From: Corynebacterium lactis RW2-5
Lineage (GTDB): Bacteria > Actinomycetota > Actinomycetes > Mycobacteriales > Mycobacteriaceae
Assembly (NCBI RefSeq): GCF_001274895.1
Contig: NZ_CP006841.1
Coordinates: forward strand, 1,364,001 to 1,428,000
Reading direction: 5' to 3'
DNA length: 64,000 nt
Position 1 is the first letter of the stretch. Every line of letters begins with the position of its first letter. Below are positions 33,331 through 41,843 of this stretch, piece after piece. Below the pieces are notes generated by a model. That model was not told the origin of the DNA. It was given only the letters and a program-made list of their open reading frames with translations, and made no database searches. Both the position numbers and the translations under genes were made by a program.

Positions 33331-33846
33331 ATGAAGCTCGAGCAAATGTACCAGGAAGTAATCCTGGATCATTACAAGCATCCGCAGCATTCGGGTTTGC
33401 GCGAACCGTTCAATACCGAGGTTCATCATGTCAATCCCTCCTGCGGCGATGAGCTCACTCTCCGCGTCACTCTCAGCGATGATCTCAAGGTTGTCGACGA
33501 TGTTTCCTACCACGCCGTGGGATGCTCGATATCTCAGGCTTCGACGTCAGTGATGGCCGAGGAAATCGTTGGTAAACCGGTGGAAGAAGCCATGGAAAAG
33601 CTCGCTGAGTTCGAACGCATGGTCACCTCCCGCGGCAAGATTGAGGGCGATGAAGATCTCATTGGCGACGGCATCGCCTTTGCCGGCGTATCCAAGTACC
33701 CGGCCCGCGTCAAATGCGCGCTTTTGGGTTGGAAGGCGTTCCAAGCAGCGACTACGGAGGCGCTGGCTGACGCCGCGAACGGTTCAGGAGAAGGAACCGC
33801 GACAGTAACTATTCCATCCGACGAGGAAGGACACGACCATGACTGA
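33331..33846 (+). CDS. sufU: zinc-dependent sulfurtransferase SufU
   Basis: SufU accepts persulfide sulfur from SufS in Gram-positive bacteria. The 171-residue IscU-fold protein has Cys38 (NPSCGD, with Asp40), Cys65 (VGCSIS) and Cys129 (VKCALLGW), the zinc-ligand and acceptor set of SufU. The region between Cys65 and Cys129 is longer than in IscU, as expected. A GAAAGGAG site precedes the ATG. The histidine/aspartate-rich end overlaps the sufT start by 8 nt. Confidence 0.95.
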   Translation: MKLEQMYQEVILDHYKHPQHSGLREPFNTEVHHVNPSCGDELTLRVTLSDDLKVVDDVSYHAVGCSISQASTSVMAEEIVGKPVEEAMEKLAEFERMVTSRGKIEGDEDLIGDGIAFAGVSKYPARVKCALLGWKAFQAATTEALADAANGSGEGTATVTIPSDEEGHDHD

Positions 33847-34270
33847 TCCCCTTTCCCCTGAGGAGACTTCGCCCGATCAGGTCGGTGCCGTTGCGGACCC
33901 GGAGGCGAATAATCAGTTGACGGTCCCGGAGCCGCCGGAGCAGACTGAGGCGGATAATCTCTTGGCTATCAAGGTCGAAGAGGCGATGTACGAGGTTGTC
34001 GACCCAGAGCTGGGTGTCAACGTCGTTGACCTGGGATTGGTCTACGATATCTGGATTGAAGAGGGCGATATCGCCTGCATCTTCATGACGCTGACTTCGC
34101 CTGCGTGTCCGTTGACGGATATGCTCACCGATCAGACCGCGGCCGAGGTGGCAAACGTTGAAGGTATCCGGGACTTCAAGTTGACCTGGGTTTGGTCGCC
34201 GGCTTGGGGCCCCCACATGATTACCGAAGATGGCCGAGACCAGATGCGCGCTCTTGGGTTCTCGGTCTAG
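33839..34270 (+). CDS. sufT: MIP18-family Fe-S maturation protein SufT
   Basis: SufT is a DUF59/MIP18-family factor that helps mature Fe-S proteins. The core is residues 44-143, with the motif DPELGVNVVDLGLVYDIW and the single cysteine in TSPACPLTDML that is typical of the family. An acidic, proline-rich N-terminus of about 40 residues precedes it. It overlaps sufU by 8 nt and ends the suf operon, directly before a strong terminator. Confidence 0.94.
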   Translation: MTDPLSPEETSPDQVGAVADPEANNQLTVPEPPEQTEADNLLAIKVEEAMYEVVDPELGVNVVDLGLVYDIWIEEGDIACIFMTLTSPACPLTDMLTDQTAAEVANVEGIRDFKLTWVWSPAWGPHMITEDGRDQMRALGFSV

Positions 34271-34310
34271 GGCGTTCGAGTACGCTCTGCCGAGAGCGAG
34301 CACTAAAACT

Positions 34311-34350
34311 AAAAGGCCCGACCTGCGGGATGCTGCAGGTCGGGCCTTTT
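34311..34350. terminator. strong bidirectional terminator after sufT
   Basis: A perfect 16-bp stem (AAAAGGCCCGACCTGC and its complement) with an 8-nt loop and A/T ends on both sides lies between convergent sufT and the permease gene. It is a textbook two-way intrinsic terminator. Confidence 0.92.
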
Positions 34351-34368
34351 CATGCCTTCGACGGTGGT

Positions 34369-35832
34369 CTACTCGCGGCTCATATCGGCAGTGGCGGGGT
34401 CGACTGCCTTCGAACCGGTTAGCTGCTTGTGCACTAACCACAGCAGCAGGAATACGGGGATGCCCAGGTAGGGACTCAAGATGGCGAAGAGGTTTTCGCC
34501 GGTGCGAATCGGGTCGAGGGCCTGGCCCGCGACGACGAAGAAGCACATAAAAAGCGCCAAGACTGCGCCTGCTGGGAAGAAGTTCGCCTTGTAGGGCAGC
34601 GAGTCCAGCGGAATGTTTTGGGCCTTCAGGCACTTGCGGAAGCGATAGTGACTGTAGGAAATACCAATCCAGGTGATGAATCCCGCGAGTGCGGAAAGCG
34701 TCAGTAGGAAGGTGTAGGCGGCGCCGTCGCCGACCAGGGAGGTGATGAAGCCCGCCATGCCGACGATGGTCGTCGCGATGAGTGCACGCATCGGAATGCC
34801 GTGGCCGGAGAGTTTGCCGAAGTAGCGGGGCGCGTGTCCCTGCCGCGCCAGCGAGAAGAGCATGCGAGTGGACACATAGAGCCCGGAGTTGCCCGCGGAG
34901 AGCACGGAGGTGAGGATGACCGCGTTCATTAGGCCCGCGGCAATCGCGATGCCCGCCCGGTCGAAGACCAGGGTGAATGGGGAGACCGCGATGTTGTCCT
35001 CCGCGGAGTTCAGCAGGTTCGGATCGGTGTAGGCGATGAGGAAACCGATAACGGCAATAGCGCCGATGTAGAAGAGCAGAATACGCCAGAAGATGGTTCG
35101 GATCGCGCGCGGGATGGTGCGCTCCGGGTCCTCCGCTTCACCTGCAGCAACACCGACCATCTCAGTTCCCTGGAAAGAGTAGCCAGCGACAACGAACACT
35201 GCCAGTAGGCCAAGACCGCCGTCGACGAAGGGGGCATCGCCCGTGGTCCAGTTTTCGAAACCGGGGGAGGGGCCGCCGAGGATGCCGAAGATCATCGCAA
35301 CGCCAAGGACGAGGAACACAATGACTGTGACGACTTTGATGGTCGCAAACCAGAACTCGCCCTCGCCGAATACGCGGGCGGATAGGGCGTTGAGCAGGAA
35401 GAGCACTGCCAAAAAGCCGGCGGACCAGACTATCGACGGCACGTCGGGGAACCAGTAGCGCATCACCAGCGCTGCGGCGACCAGCTCGGCTGCGACGGTA
35501 ATTGCCCAGTTGAACCAGTAGTTCCAGCCCATCGCGAAGCCGAAGGAGTCTGAGACGTAGCGGCGGCCGTACTCCTGGAAGGATCCCGCCACGGGGAGGT
35601 ATGCAGCCATTTCGCCGAGCGACTGCATAACCAGCCATACCATGATGCCGATGAGGGCATACGCTGCGAGGGCGCCACCCGGGCCCGCCTGCGAAATGGT
35701 CGCGCCGGAGGCGACGAATAGGCCGGTACCAATGGCACCGCCGATTGCAATCATATTGAGGTGACGAGCGCGCAGCCTGCGCTGCAGTTTATGCTCGTGC
35801 GAGGCCGTAGCCTCCTGAGTTGTCGAAGTCAT
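34369..35832 (-). CDS. amino acid permease, LysP-like (APC superfamily)
   Basis: This 487-residue protein has about twelve transmembrane helices and the amino acid/polyamine transporter motifs: MIAIGGAIGTGLFVASG in helix 1, GEMAAYLPVAGSFQEYGRRYV, and WNYWFNWAITVAAELVAA. The sequence looks most like lysine-specific permeases (LysP), but substrate choice cannot be read safely. On the minus strand a TATGAT hexamer lies 6 nt before the ATG. It is absent from the mycobacterial order of this region, so it belongs to a variable block between suf and the ABC-F gene. Confidence 0.88.
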   Translation of the reverse strand: MTSTTQEATASHEHKLQRRLRARHLNMIAIGGAIGTGLFVASGATISQAGPGGALAAYALIGIMVWLVMQSLGEMAAYLPVAGSFQEYGRRYVSDSFGFAMGWNYWFNWAITVAAELVAAALVMRYWFPDVPSIVWSAGFLAVLFLLNALSARVFGEGEFWFATIKVVTVIVFLVLGVAMIFGILGGPSPGFENWTTGDAPFVDGGLGLLAVFVVAGYSFQGTEMVGVAAGEAEDPERTIPRAIRTIFWRILLFYIGAIAVIGFLIAYTDPNLLNSAEDNIAVSPFTLVFDRAGIAIAAGLMNAVILTSVLSAGNSGLYVSTRMLFSLARQGHAPRYFGKLSGHGIPMRALIATTIVGMAGFITSLVGDGAAYTFLLTLSALAGFITWIGISYSHYRFRKCLKAQNIPLDSLPYKANFFPAGAVLALFMCFFVVAGQALDPIRTGENLFAILSPYLGIPVFLLLWLVHKQLTGSKAVDPATADMSRE

Positions 35833-35911
35833 TCATCAATCATAAAGTCTTCCACCTCGCGATTCATAAAGCCCCACAGGGGGTCTAGTTAAGGTTTTCA
35901 CCAGGCCTCGT

Positions 35912-37132
35912 TTACTTCTCGCGTAACCTTCTCCATAAAGGTGCCCTCCAGGCGGCGCACCCCTGTAGGAAACCCAGAATCAACACCCCAAGCAACCTGG
36001 GATTCCGTTTCCATAGAGGAACCGCTACCCCCAGCATGGCTCTCATCGTCGCGCTCCACGTGGTACCCGTCAGGTAGGCAAAAATGTGCCGCTCGTGGAG
36101 ACTGAAAAACGCGGCGAAGAACTCCAGCGTCTCTGCCCGGTTAAAGTGCAGCAGGGCAGCCAGCCCTCGCTCCCTCAGCCGCAGCAGCCAAATTCTGCTT
36201 ACCGACGCCGCGAACACCTCCTGCTTTCCACACCGCGCTTCGCGCTCCAGGGCGGTAAGAAATGAGTCCACACCGTCTAAAACGGGCCCCACCGAGTACC
36301 CCGTTGCCGGGTGCATCCAACCTCCTGCGAAGCCAAATGACACATCAATTAGCGACTGCGCTGTGGGGCGGCGCAACCGGCATCGAGTTGCCAAGCACTG
36401 TGAGCGGTCTTTCATACTCAGCAGAGGGAAAGACACGACCTCCTCCTGTACGGCCGCCCGGGAATCGACGCCGAGGTCCTCTAAACGTCGTGACTGCCTT
36501 CGCCTCAGCAAATCCAACAGGTACTTCTCGTCCGCAGTTCTGCTGTCTTTCTTGAGCGGTACCGCTGTAGCGAGGATGGTCTCTTCGATGAGGAATCTCC
36601 CGCGCCCAAGCGGGATCCGGTAGGAAAAGCTAGCGGGACCCCTGTCATCGCCGACTTGCCGGAAATCCATAAGCACGGGCTCCGCGACACCCTCCGGTAG
36701 GTCGCCGACCTCAAAGATATGGCCTATAGCCAACTGCCGCGCCTGACCTTCCGGACCATAGGCGGCAGCCGCCTCGCCGGTGGCAGTCACCGCGGCCTTG
36801 CCAACGCAGTCCGCCGTCGTCGCCTTGCGCTTCACGACTTCGAACCCTCCGAGGTTCGCGAGGCAATCGTTGTCGATGACGCAGTACTTTCGGCCGAGTC
36901 GGACCGAGGCGCCGTCGGCAAGCACAACGGTGGGGAAGAAGTCCGCGGCGATCAGGCTCTGCGGTGCCCAACCGGGTATCTGGTGGGCCCATAGGCCGAT
37001 GGTCGAGGGAAGCGTGCCCCCGGCCGGGTCGAAGGCGGTGACATCCCAGCCGCGGGCGGCCGCGCGGTGGGCCAGGATTCGGCCGGCGGGCCCCAGGCCG
37101 ATGACGGTGGCGGAGAGGGGAGCAGAGATCAT
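35912..37132 (-). CDS. lycopene cyclase family protein (CrtY/CrtL type)
   Basis: This 406-residue flavoprotein resembles the CrtY/CrtL lycopene cyclases, which convert the linear ends of lycopene to rings. It has an N-terminal dinucleotide-binding motif VIGLGPAGRILAHRAAARG, the family motif MDFR near residue 155, and FAGGWMHPATGYSVGPVL near 270, matching the conserved cyclase block. No other carotenoid genes are in the window, so the substrate is uncertain. It is divergent from the ABC-F gene with only 20 bp between the start codons, has no ribosome binding site, and carries TAGCCT 7 nt before its ATG. Confidence 0.82.
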   Translation of the reverse strand: MISAPLSATVIGLGPAGRILAHRAAARGWDVTAFDPAGGTLPSTIGLWAHQIPGWAPQSLIAADFFPTVVLADGASVRLGRKYCVIDNDCLANLGGFEVVKRKATTADCVGKAAVTATGEAAAAYGPEGQARQLAIGHIFEVGDLPEGVAEPVLMDFRQVGDDRGPASFSYRIPLGRGRFLIEETILATAVPLKKDSRTADEKYLLDLLRRRQSRRLEDLGVDSRAAVQEEVVSFPLLSMKDRSQCLATRCRLRRPTAQSLIDVSFGFAGGWMHPATGYSVGPVLDGVDSFLTALEREARCGKQEVFAASVSRIWLLRLRERGLAALLHFNRAETLEFFAAFFSLHERHIFAYLTGTTWSATMRAMLGVAVPLWKRNPRLLGVLILGFLQGCAAWRAPLWRRLREK

Positions 37133-37138
37133 AAATGG

Positions 37139-37145
37139 TAGGCTA
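37139..37145. promoter_or_regulatory. shared divergent -10 region of the cyclase and ABC-F genes
   Basis: TAGGCTA reads as TAGGCT rightward, 8 nt before the ABC-F GTG, and as TAGCCT leftward, 7 nt before the cyclase ATG. The two start codons are separated by just 20 bp. The arrangement suggests a bidirectional promoter giving two leaderless mRNAs. Confidence 0.5.
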
Positions 37146-37152
37146 CTCGTTC

Positions 37153-38784
37153 GTGATTGTTACCCATGACCTTGAAGTCCGCGTCGGCGCCCGCACTCTT
37201 CTCACCGCCGATGGCGAACACCTGCGTGTACAGCCGGGCGACCGCATTGGCCTGGTTGGACGCAATGGCGCGGGTAAGACGACAACCATGCGCATCCTCT
37301 CCGGGGAAAACGAACCCTACGGTGGCTCCGTCACCAGGTCCGGCCCCATCGGATACCTCCCGCAGGACTCCCGCGAGGGCAATATCGACCAGACTGCGCG
37401 CGACCGAGTGCTCTCGGCCCGCGGACTAGACCAGATTCGCCGCAGCATGGACCGACAGCAGGAAATCATGGAGACCACCCTGGATGACTCCAAGCGCGAC
37501 GCCGCGATCCGGAAGTTTTCGCGACTCGAGGAGCGATACCACGACCTCGGCGGATACGAGGCAAACGCCGAAGCTGCGCGCATCTGTGACGCCCTCGGTC
37601 TGCCTGAGCGTGTATTGGACCAACCGCTGAAAACCCTCTCCGGAGGTCAGCGCCGCCGCGTTGAGCTGGCGCAGATCCTTTTTGCGGCCTCGGAAGGCTC
37701 GGGAAAGTCACAGACGACCCTGCTGCTGGACGAGCCGACCAACCACCTTGATGCCGATTCGATTACCTGGCTGCGCGATTTCCTGCGCAAGCACGAGGGC
37801 GGCCTGATTATGATCTCCCACGATGTCGAGTTGCTCGAAGCCGTGTGCAACAAGGTCTGGTTCCTCGACGCGGTCCGCGCCGAGGCGGACGTGTACAACA
37901 TGGGATGGAAGAACTACCTCTCCGCGCGCGCGACCGACGAGGCCCGCCGACGCCGCGAATTCGCCAATGCGGAGAAGAAGGCCAGCGCACTGCGCAAGCA
38001 GGCCGAGAAGTTGGGTGCCAAGGCCACCAAGGCGAAGGCCGCCAAGCAGATGGTCGCTCGAGCCGACCGAATGATGAACAGCCTCGACGAGGTGCGTCTG
38101 GAAGACAAGGTCGCCCATATTTCCTTCCCGGAACCGGCGCCGTGCGGCAAGACCCCGCTCAACGCCAAGGGGCTGACCAAGATGTACGGCTCCCTCGAGG
38201 TGTTCGCCGGCGTCGACCTGGCAATCGACAAGGGCTCGCGCGTGGTCGTGCTTGGCTTCAACGGCGCAGGAAAGACGACTCTCCTGAAGCTGCTAGCCGG
38301 TGTCGAACGCACCGATGGAGAGGGCGGCATCGTCTCTGGGCACGGACTGAGGATCGGCTACTTCGCACAGGAGCACGACACCATCGATCCGGATAAGACC
38401 GTTTGGGAAAACACCGTCTACGCTTGCCCCGACGTCAACGAGCCGGAGCTGCGCAGCCTGCTCGGCGCGTTCATGTTCTCCGGCGACAAGCTGGAGCAAC
38501 CCGCCGGAACACTCTCAGGCGGTGAGAAAACCCGCCTAGCACTGGCCACCCTGGTCAGCTCGCGTGCAAACGTGCTGCTTCTCGACGAGCCCACCAACAA
38601 CCTGGACCCGATGTCCCGCGAGCAGGTGCTCGACGCACTGAAGACATACACGGGAGCCGTCGTCCTGGTCACGCACGACCCGGGAGCAGTAAAGGCCCTC
38701 GAACCGGAGCGCGTCATCGTGCTTCCCGACGGAACAGAGGACCTGTGGAGCGACGACTATATGGAAATCGTCGAGCTCGCCTAG
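37153..38784 (+). CDS. ABC-F family ATPase
   Basis: ABC-F proteins carry two ABC domains and no membrane part; they act on the ribosome in translation control or antibiotic protection. The 543-residue protein has Walker A GRNGAGKTTT with signature LSGGQRRRVELAQ and Walker B LLLDEPTNHLD in the first domain, and GFNGAGKTTL, LSGGEKTRLALA and LLLDEPTNNLD in the second, joined by a charged linker of about 80 residues. The position matches the mycobacterial ABC-F gene near acn. The GTG start gives MIVTHDLEVRVGARTLL; there is no ribosome binding site and TAGGCT lies 8 nt upstream. Confidence 0.93.
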   Translation: MIVTHDLEVRVGARTLLTADGEHLRVQPGDRIGLVGRNGAGKTTTMRILSGENEPYGGSVTRSGPIGYLPQDSREGNIDQTARDRVLSARGLDQIRRSMDRQQEIMETTLDDSKRDAAIRKFSRLEERYHDLGGYEANAEAARICDALGLPERVLDQPLKTLSGGQRRRVELAQILFAASEGSGKSQTTLLLDEPTNHLDADSITWLRDFLRKHEGGLIMISHDVELLEAVCNKVWFLDAVRAEADVYNMGWKNYLSARATDEARRRREFANAEKKASALRKQAEKLGAKATKAKAAKQMVARADRMMNSLDEVRLEDKVAHISFPEPAPCGKTPLNAKGLTKMYGSLEVFAGVDLAIDKGSRVVVLGFNGAGKTTLLKLLAGVERTDGEGGIVSGHGLRIGYFAQEHDTIDPDKTVWENTVYACPDVNEPELRSLLGAFMFSGDKLEQPAGTLSGGEKTRLALATLVSSRANVLLLDEPTNNLDPMSREQVLDALKTYTGAVVLVTHDPGAVKALEPERVIVLPDGTEDLWSDDYMEIVELA

Positions 38785-38785
38785 T

Positions 38786-38807
38786 TTAAGCCTTAGCCGC
38801 AGCTTAA
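38786..38807. terminator. short hairpin between convergent genes
   Basis: TTAAGC pairs with GCTTAA around a 10-nt loop in the 32-bp gap between the ABC-F gene and the response regulator gene. The stem is short, so terminator function is uncertain. Confidence 0.4.
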
Positions 38808-38816
38808 GAGCTTGCT

Positions 38817-39560
38817 CTACCCGACGTCCATCGGTCCCGGCAGGTAGCCATCCTGTTGGGCCAGGCGGTAGATTTCCGACTTGTTCAGGCTGTGCTCCGC
38901 ACGGCCTGCCGCCGCGTATTTTGCCCGGATTCGACCTAGGTAATCGAGAACCGTGTTCGGGGTCAGACCCGTCATGGTGGCCACGCGCTTAGTAGGTTCG
39001 CCTGAGGCATAGAGCTCCAAAACCTCTCGCTGACGCTCGGACAGGTCAACCGAGTCCAATAACGGATCTGAGTCGACGACCGAGGCCCACTCAGTGGTCA
39101 GCGCCCCCTTGCCCGAAGCCGCCAGCCGCACCGCGGAGAGGATTGTCTCTGGTGACTCCGATTTTTGAACCACGCCCATGACTCCGGTGCGCACCGCCTT
39201 GCGCACCAGATAGGGGCTTTCGGCAGAGGAAAGAATGAGCACGTGATCGGTTACCAATTCCAGAGAAAGGACGTTTTGCGCCGGGTCGGACTGATCTGCC
39301 AGGCGAAGGTCGAGCACGACGGCATCGAGACGATCATCATTAGCGGTCGCAGCCAGCAGTTCCGGGACTGTCCCGAAGCACCCCACCAGATCCATGTCCT
39401 CGGCACTGCCAAGAAGAGCCTTTAATCCCTGAAGAGTCAGGGCGTGATCGTCGATTGCAGCGACGCGGAGTTTCCGCTCATCCTGGCCGCTGTTCACCGT
39501 AACGTCCGTATCGCCGACGCTTCCGATTTCCGCAGCCACGTCCTCAGTGAAATCTCGCAT
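38817..39560 (-). CDS. LuxR-family two-component response regulator
   Basis: A 247-residue response regulator. After a 30-residue acidic N-terminal extension, the receiver domain shows the acidic pair Asp37-Asp38 and the phosphoacceptor Asp84 in VVLDLRL, with the conserved lysine in VVQKSESPE. The C-terminal LuxR-type helix-turn-helix begins LSERQREVLELYASGEPTK. Its ATG overlaps the kinase stop by one base (TAATG), so it is the cognate partner of that kinase. Target genes are unknown. Confidence 0.9.
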   Translation of the reverse strand: MRDFTEDVAAEIGSVGDTDVTVNSGQDERKLRVAAIDDHALTLQGLKALLGSAEDMDLVGCFGTVPELLAATANDDRLDAVVLDLRLADQSDPAQNVLSLELVTDHVLILSSAESPYLVRKAVRTGVMGVVQKSESPETILSAVRLAASGKGALTTEWASVVDSDPLLDSVDLSERQREVLELYASGEPTKRVATMTGLTPNTVLDYLGRIRAKYAAAGRAEHSLNKSEIYRLAQQDGYLPGPMDVG

Positions 39561-41812
39561 TAAATCTTCTCTCCAGCGCTATTAAACCTTTGGACCCCAT
39601 TTTTATCCGAAATGGAAGCAAACGCACGCCTGCCGGGGGGAAGAAGTCGAATTGTGACCTGCCCCTCCTCCGCGTCATCAATAACTTGAAGGAACTCGGG
39701 GAGTAACTTTTGAACGGCCGCATCCTCGTCGATGAGCGGAAAGTCGCGCACATCGGACGTTGAGCTATTTCGAGGCTCGTGGCGCCGATCATCCATAAGG
39801 CGCACCTTAACCCCGCGGGCCCGAGCCTCCCAAACGCTCTGGTGCAGCGCCGGATTATTCAGGCGGGGGGAGCGCAGGACGTCCCGCAGCTTTCCCTCCG
39901 TCAGCCGGGCCCGCTGTTGCAGACGTTGCGTCGGAGTCTCCATAGCGTTTGCCGCCAGGAATACCGGGCCAACCTGATTTTCCAGCCACTCGTAGTTATT
40001 CTGCATGCTGCGCTCCAGCTCCTTGGCTGCAGCAGCCTCAAACAGGGCTCGGTTGTACTCCTGTATAGAGCCAGGAACATTACGTGTCAGGAAGCCGACC
40101 ATAATCGCCGTGAGCACACCTGCGACTACAATTACCGACCTGACCAGGAGATCGATTCCGGTTACGTGATGGTTCGGAATCACCCCGAACACATGCAGCG
40201 ACTGCACGAGAACAAACGCCATAGCCACCGACAAAACTGCGGCGAGGGGACGACCTCGAATAGCGAACATCGCTGCCAATAGCGCCACGATGTTGAAGTG
40301 CCACAGGTACGACCACTCAATCAAGTTGGGCATCGGCTGGAATACGCCGACAACAGCCAGCCAGACTAAAGCAGTGGAAACAAAAACTGTGCGTCCCAGC
40401 GGTAGTTGATCGTATCGTCCGAACATCAAAACAGCGGACAAAATAGCAAAGATGGCGAGGCTGATCTGCCCAGAGGGGAAAAGGAGCTGATCATTACTCG
40501 TCAGAACAATCACCATAATTGCCAATAGCGCAACATAGAACTGCCACGAGTAGACGATGGACATTCCCATCAAGTTGTAGACCGACGCCGCCTCAGGCAT
40601 CTCCCGTTGTTCGACTTCGTCGGCAACTGGGGAGGTGTTACCTCGCCAGGACAGCACCGCCGTAGTACCTTGGCCCGGGGCCGACACGACTTTTGCTTCT
40701 CCACCGCGTAGGGAGTCGACGCGGCCCTTGACGCTCAGCCGCACACCGGCACGGTGCGGATCGATACTCTGGGCGTCAAATCCGATACCGTCATCCGTGA
40801 ACCGGATGTGGACCTCACCCGGAAGAATATCCACGGAGCAGGACTTTTTCGCGTCGTCACCTGCGTGTTTCTGTGAATTCGTAGCTACCTCGGACACTGC
40901 AAGAAGCAGAGTGTTGGCAACCTCTCCCGGGATATACACCGGCTTAGACGGGTCGGCTAGGTTCACTGCGACTTCGGTATCATTCGAGACCTTAGTTACC
41001 TGCTCCGCTACACGACGGCCGAAGCGTGTTCCGTCGACATAGTCCCGGGGCGAAAAGAACTGTCCCGTCTGCGCATCGAGCGAGAAACTTACATTCATTC
41101 CCTTCCCGATAGCGCTGAGCGCCGCAAGGACGTAATCGTGCACGTAGGCGGTGAACGTGCCCATAGCCTCGCCTTGGACCCGGATTCGTTCGGCGCGTTC
41201 CGTGACTTTTCGTGACTGCGAATAGGTATCGTCAATCAGCTTCGCGACGGGCCGTGCGGAACCCGAAAAGATAACAAACGGAAAGGTATTGACGAGGTTA
41301 AAGCCGACGTCGGCAAGCATATCCAGCCAGAAGGTGTGGCCGAGGAACCAGGAATTCAAAACCGCGATGAGCCCAGGGACGAAAGCCATAATCGACAAGC
41401 TGATTCGCAGCGGGACAGTCATTGCGAAGGCGACCAGCGCAAGTCCCGCGAACGGACTGAACCAGAGTGCATTTCCGACGGGAGTGCGTTGTACATCGTC
41501 GTAAGTGAAAGCGAACGCTAGCAGGACCAGCATGATGTACATGGGGAACTGCAGCGCGGAGATAAGGGCCCTGCGGGTGTTTAGCGCAAAGGCAACCAGC
41601 AGCAAGACATCGCTCAGGACGAAGGCAAAAACGGATGCGAAAGGAAACCAGTGCGTGAAGAAAGCTGAAGGCGGAATGGATCGAAAGACCGATTCAATCT
41701 GCCACAGGAGACCAGTTATCGAAATGATTAGCGCACCGGCCCGCAAAACAGCCAACTCAATCGAGGGCATCATAGGGCTGCTGATGCGGGCCTTATCCGA
41801 ACTACTCACCAC
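39560..41812 (-). CDS. membrane sensor histidine kinase with two membrane blocks
   Basis: This 750-residue kinase has an unusual layout. Residues 17-185 form about six membrane helices. A dimerisation segment with the likely phosphoacceptor His225 (AYVHDYVLAAL) follows, then an HATPase domain with the N box EVATNSQKHAG (308-318) and G boxes DDGIGF (340-345) and GQGTTAVLSW. Unexpectedly, a second block of about six helices (417-578) comes after the catalytic domain, followed by a soluble tail of about 170 residues. GTG start with an AGGGG site 9 nt upstream. It is encoded 31 nt after an amidotransferase gene and is coupled to the regulator. Confidence 0.85.
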   Translation of the reverse strand: MVSSSDKARISSPMMPSIELAVLRAGALIISITGLLWQIESVFRSIPPSAFFTHWFPFASVFAFVLSDVLLLVAFALNTRRALISALQFPMYIMLVLLAFAFTYDDVQRTPVGNALWFSPFAGLALVAFAMTVPLRISLSIMAFVPGLIAVLNSWFLGHTFWLDMLADVGFNLVNTFPFVIFSGSARPVAKLIDDTYSQSRKVTERAERIRVQGEAMGTFTAYVHDYVLAALSAIGKGMNVSFSLDAQTGQFFSPRDYVDGTRFGRRVAEQVTKVSNDTEVAVNLADPSKPVYIPGEVANTLLLAVSEVATNSQKHAGDDAKKSCSVDILPGEVHIRFTDDGIGFDAQSIDPHRAGVRLSVKGRVDSLRGGEAKVVSAPGQGTTAVLSWRGNTSPVADEVEQREMPEAASVYNLMGMSIVYSWQFYVALLAIMVIVLTSNDQLLFPSGQISLAIFAILSAVLMFGRYDQLPLGRTVFVSTALVWLAVVGVFQPMPNLIEWSYLWHFNIVALLAAMFAIRGRPLAAVLSVAMAFVLVQSLHVFGVIPNHHVTGIDLLVRSVIVVAGVLTAIMVGFLTRNVPGSIQEYNRALFEAAAAKELERSMQNNYEWLENQVGPVFLAANAMETPTQRLQQRARLTEGKLRDVLRSPRLNNPALHQSVWEARARGVKVRLMDDRRHEPRNSSTSDVRDFPLIDEDAAVQKLLPEFLQVIDDAEEGQVTIRLLPPGRRAFASISDKNGVQRFNSAGEKI

Positions 41813-41843
41813 AGACGGAAACCCCTCGAAATCTCTCAGTTAG

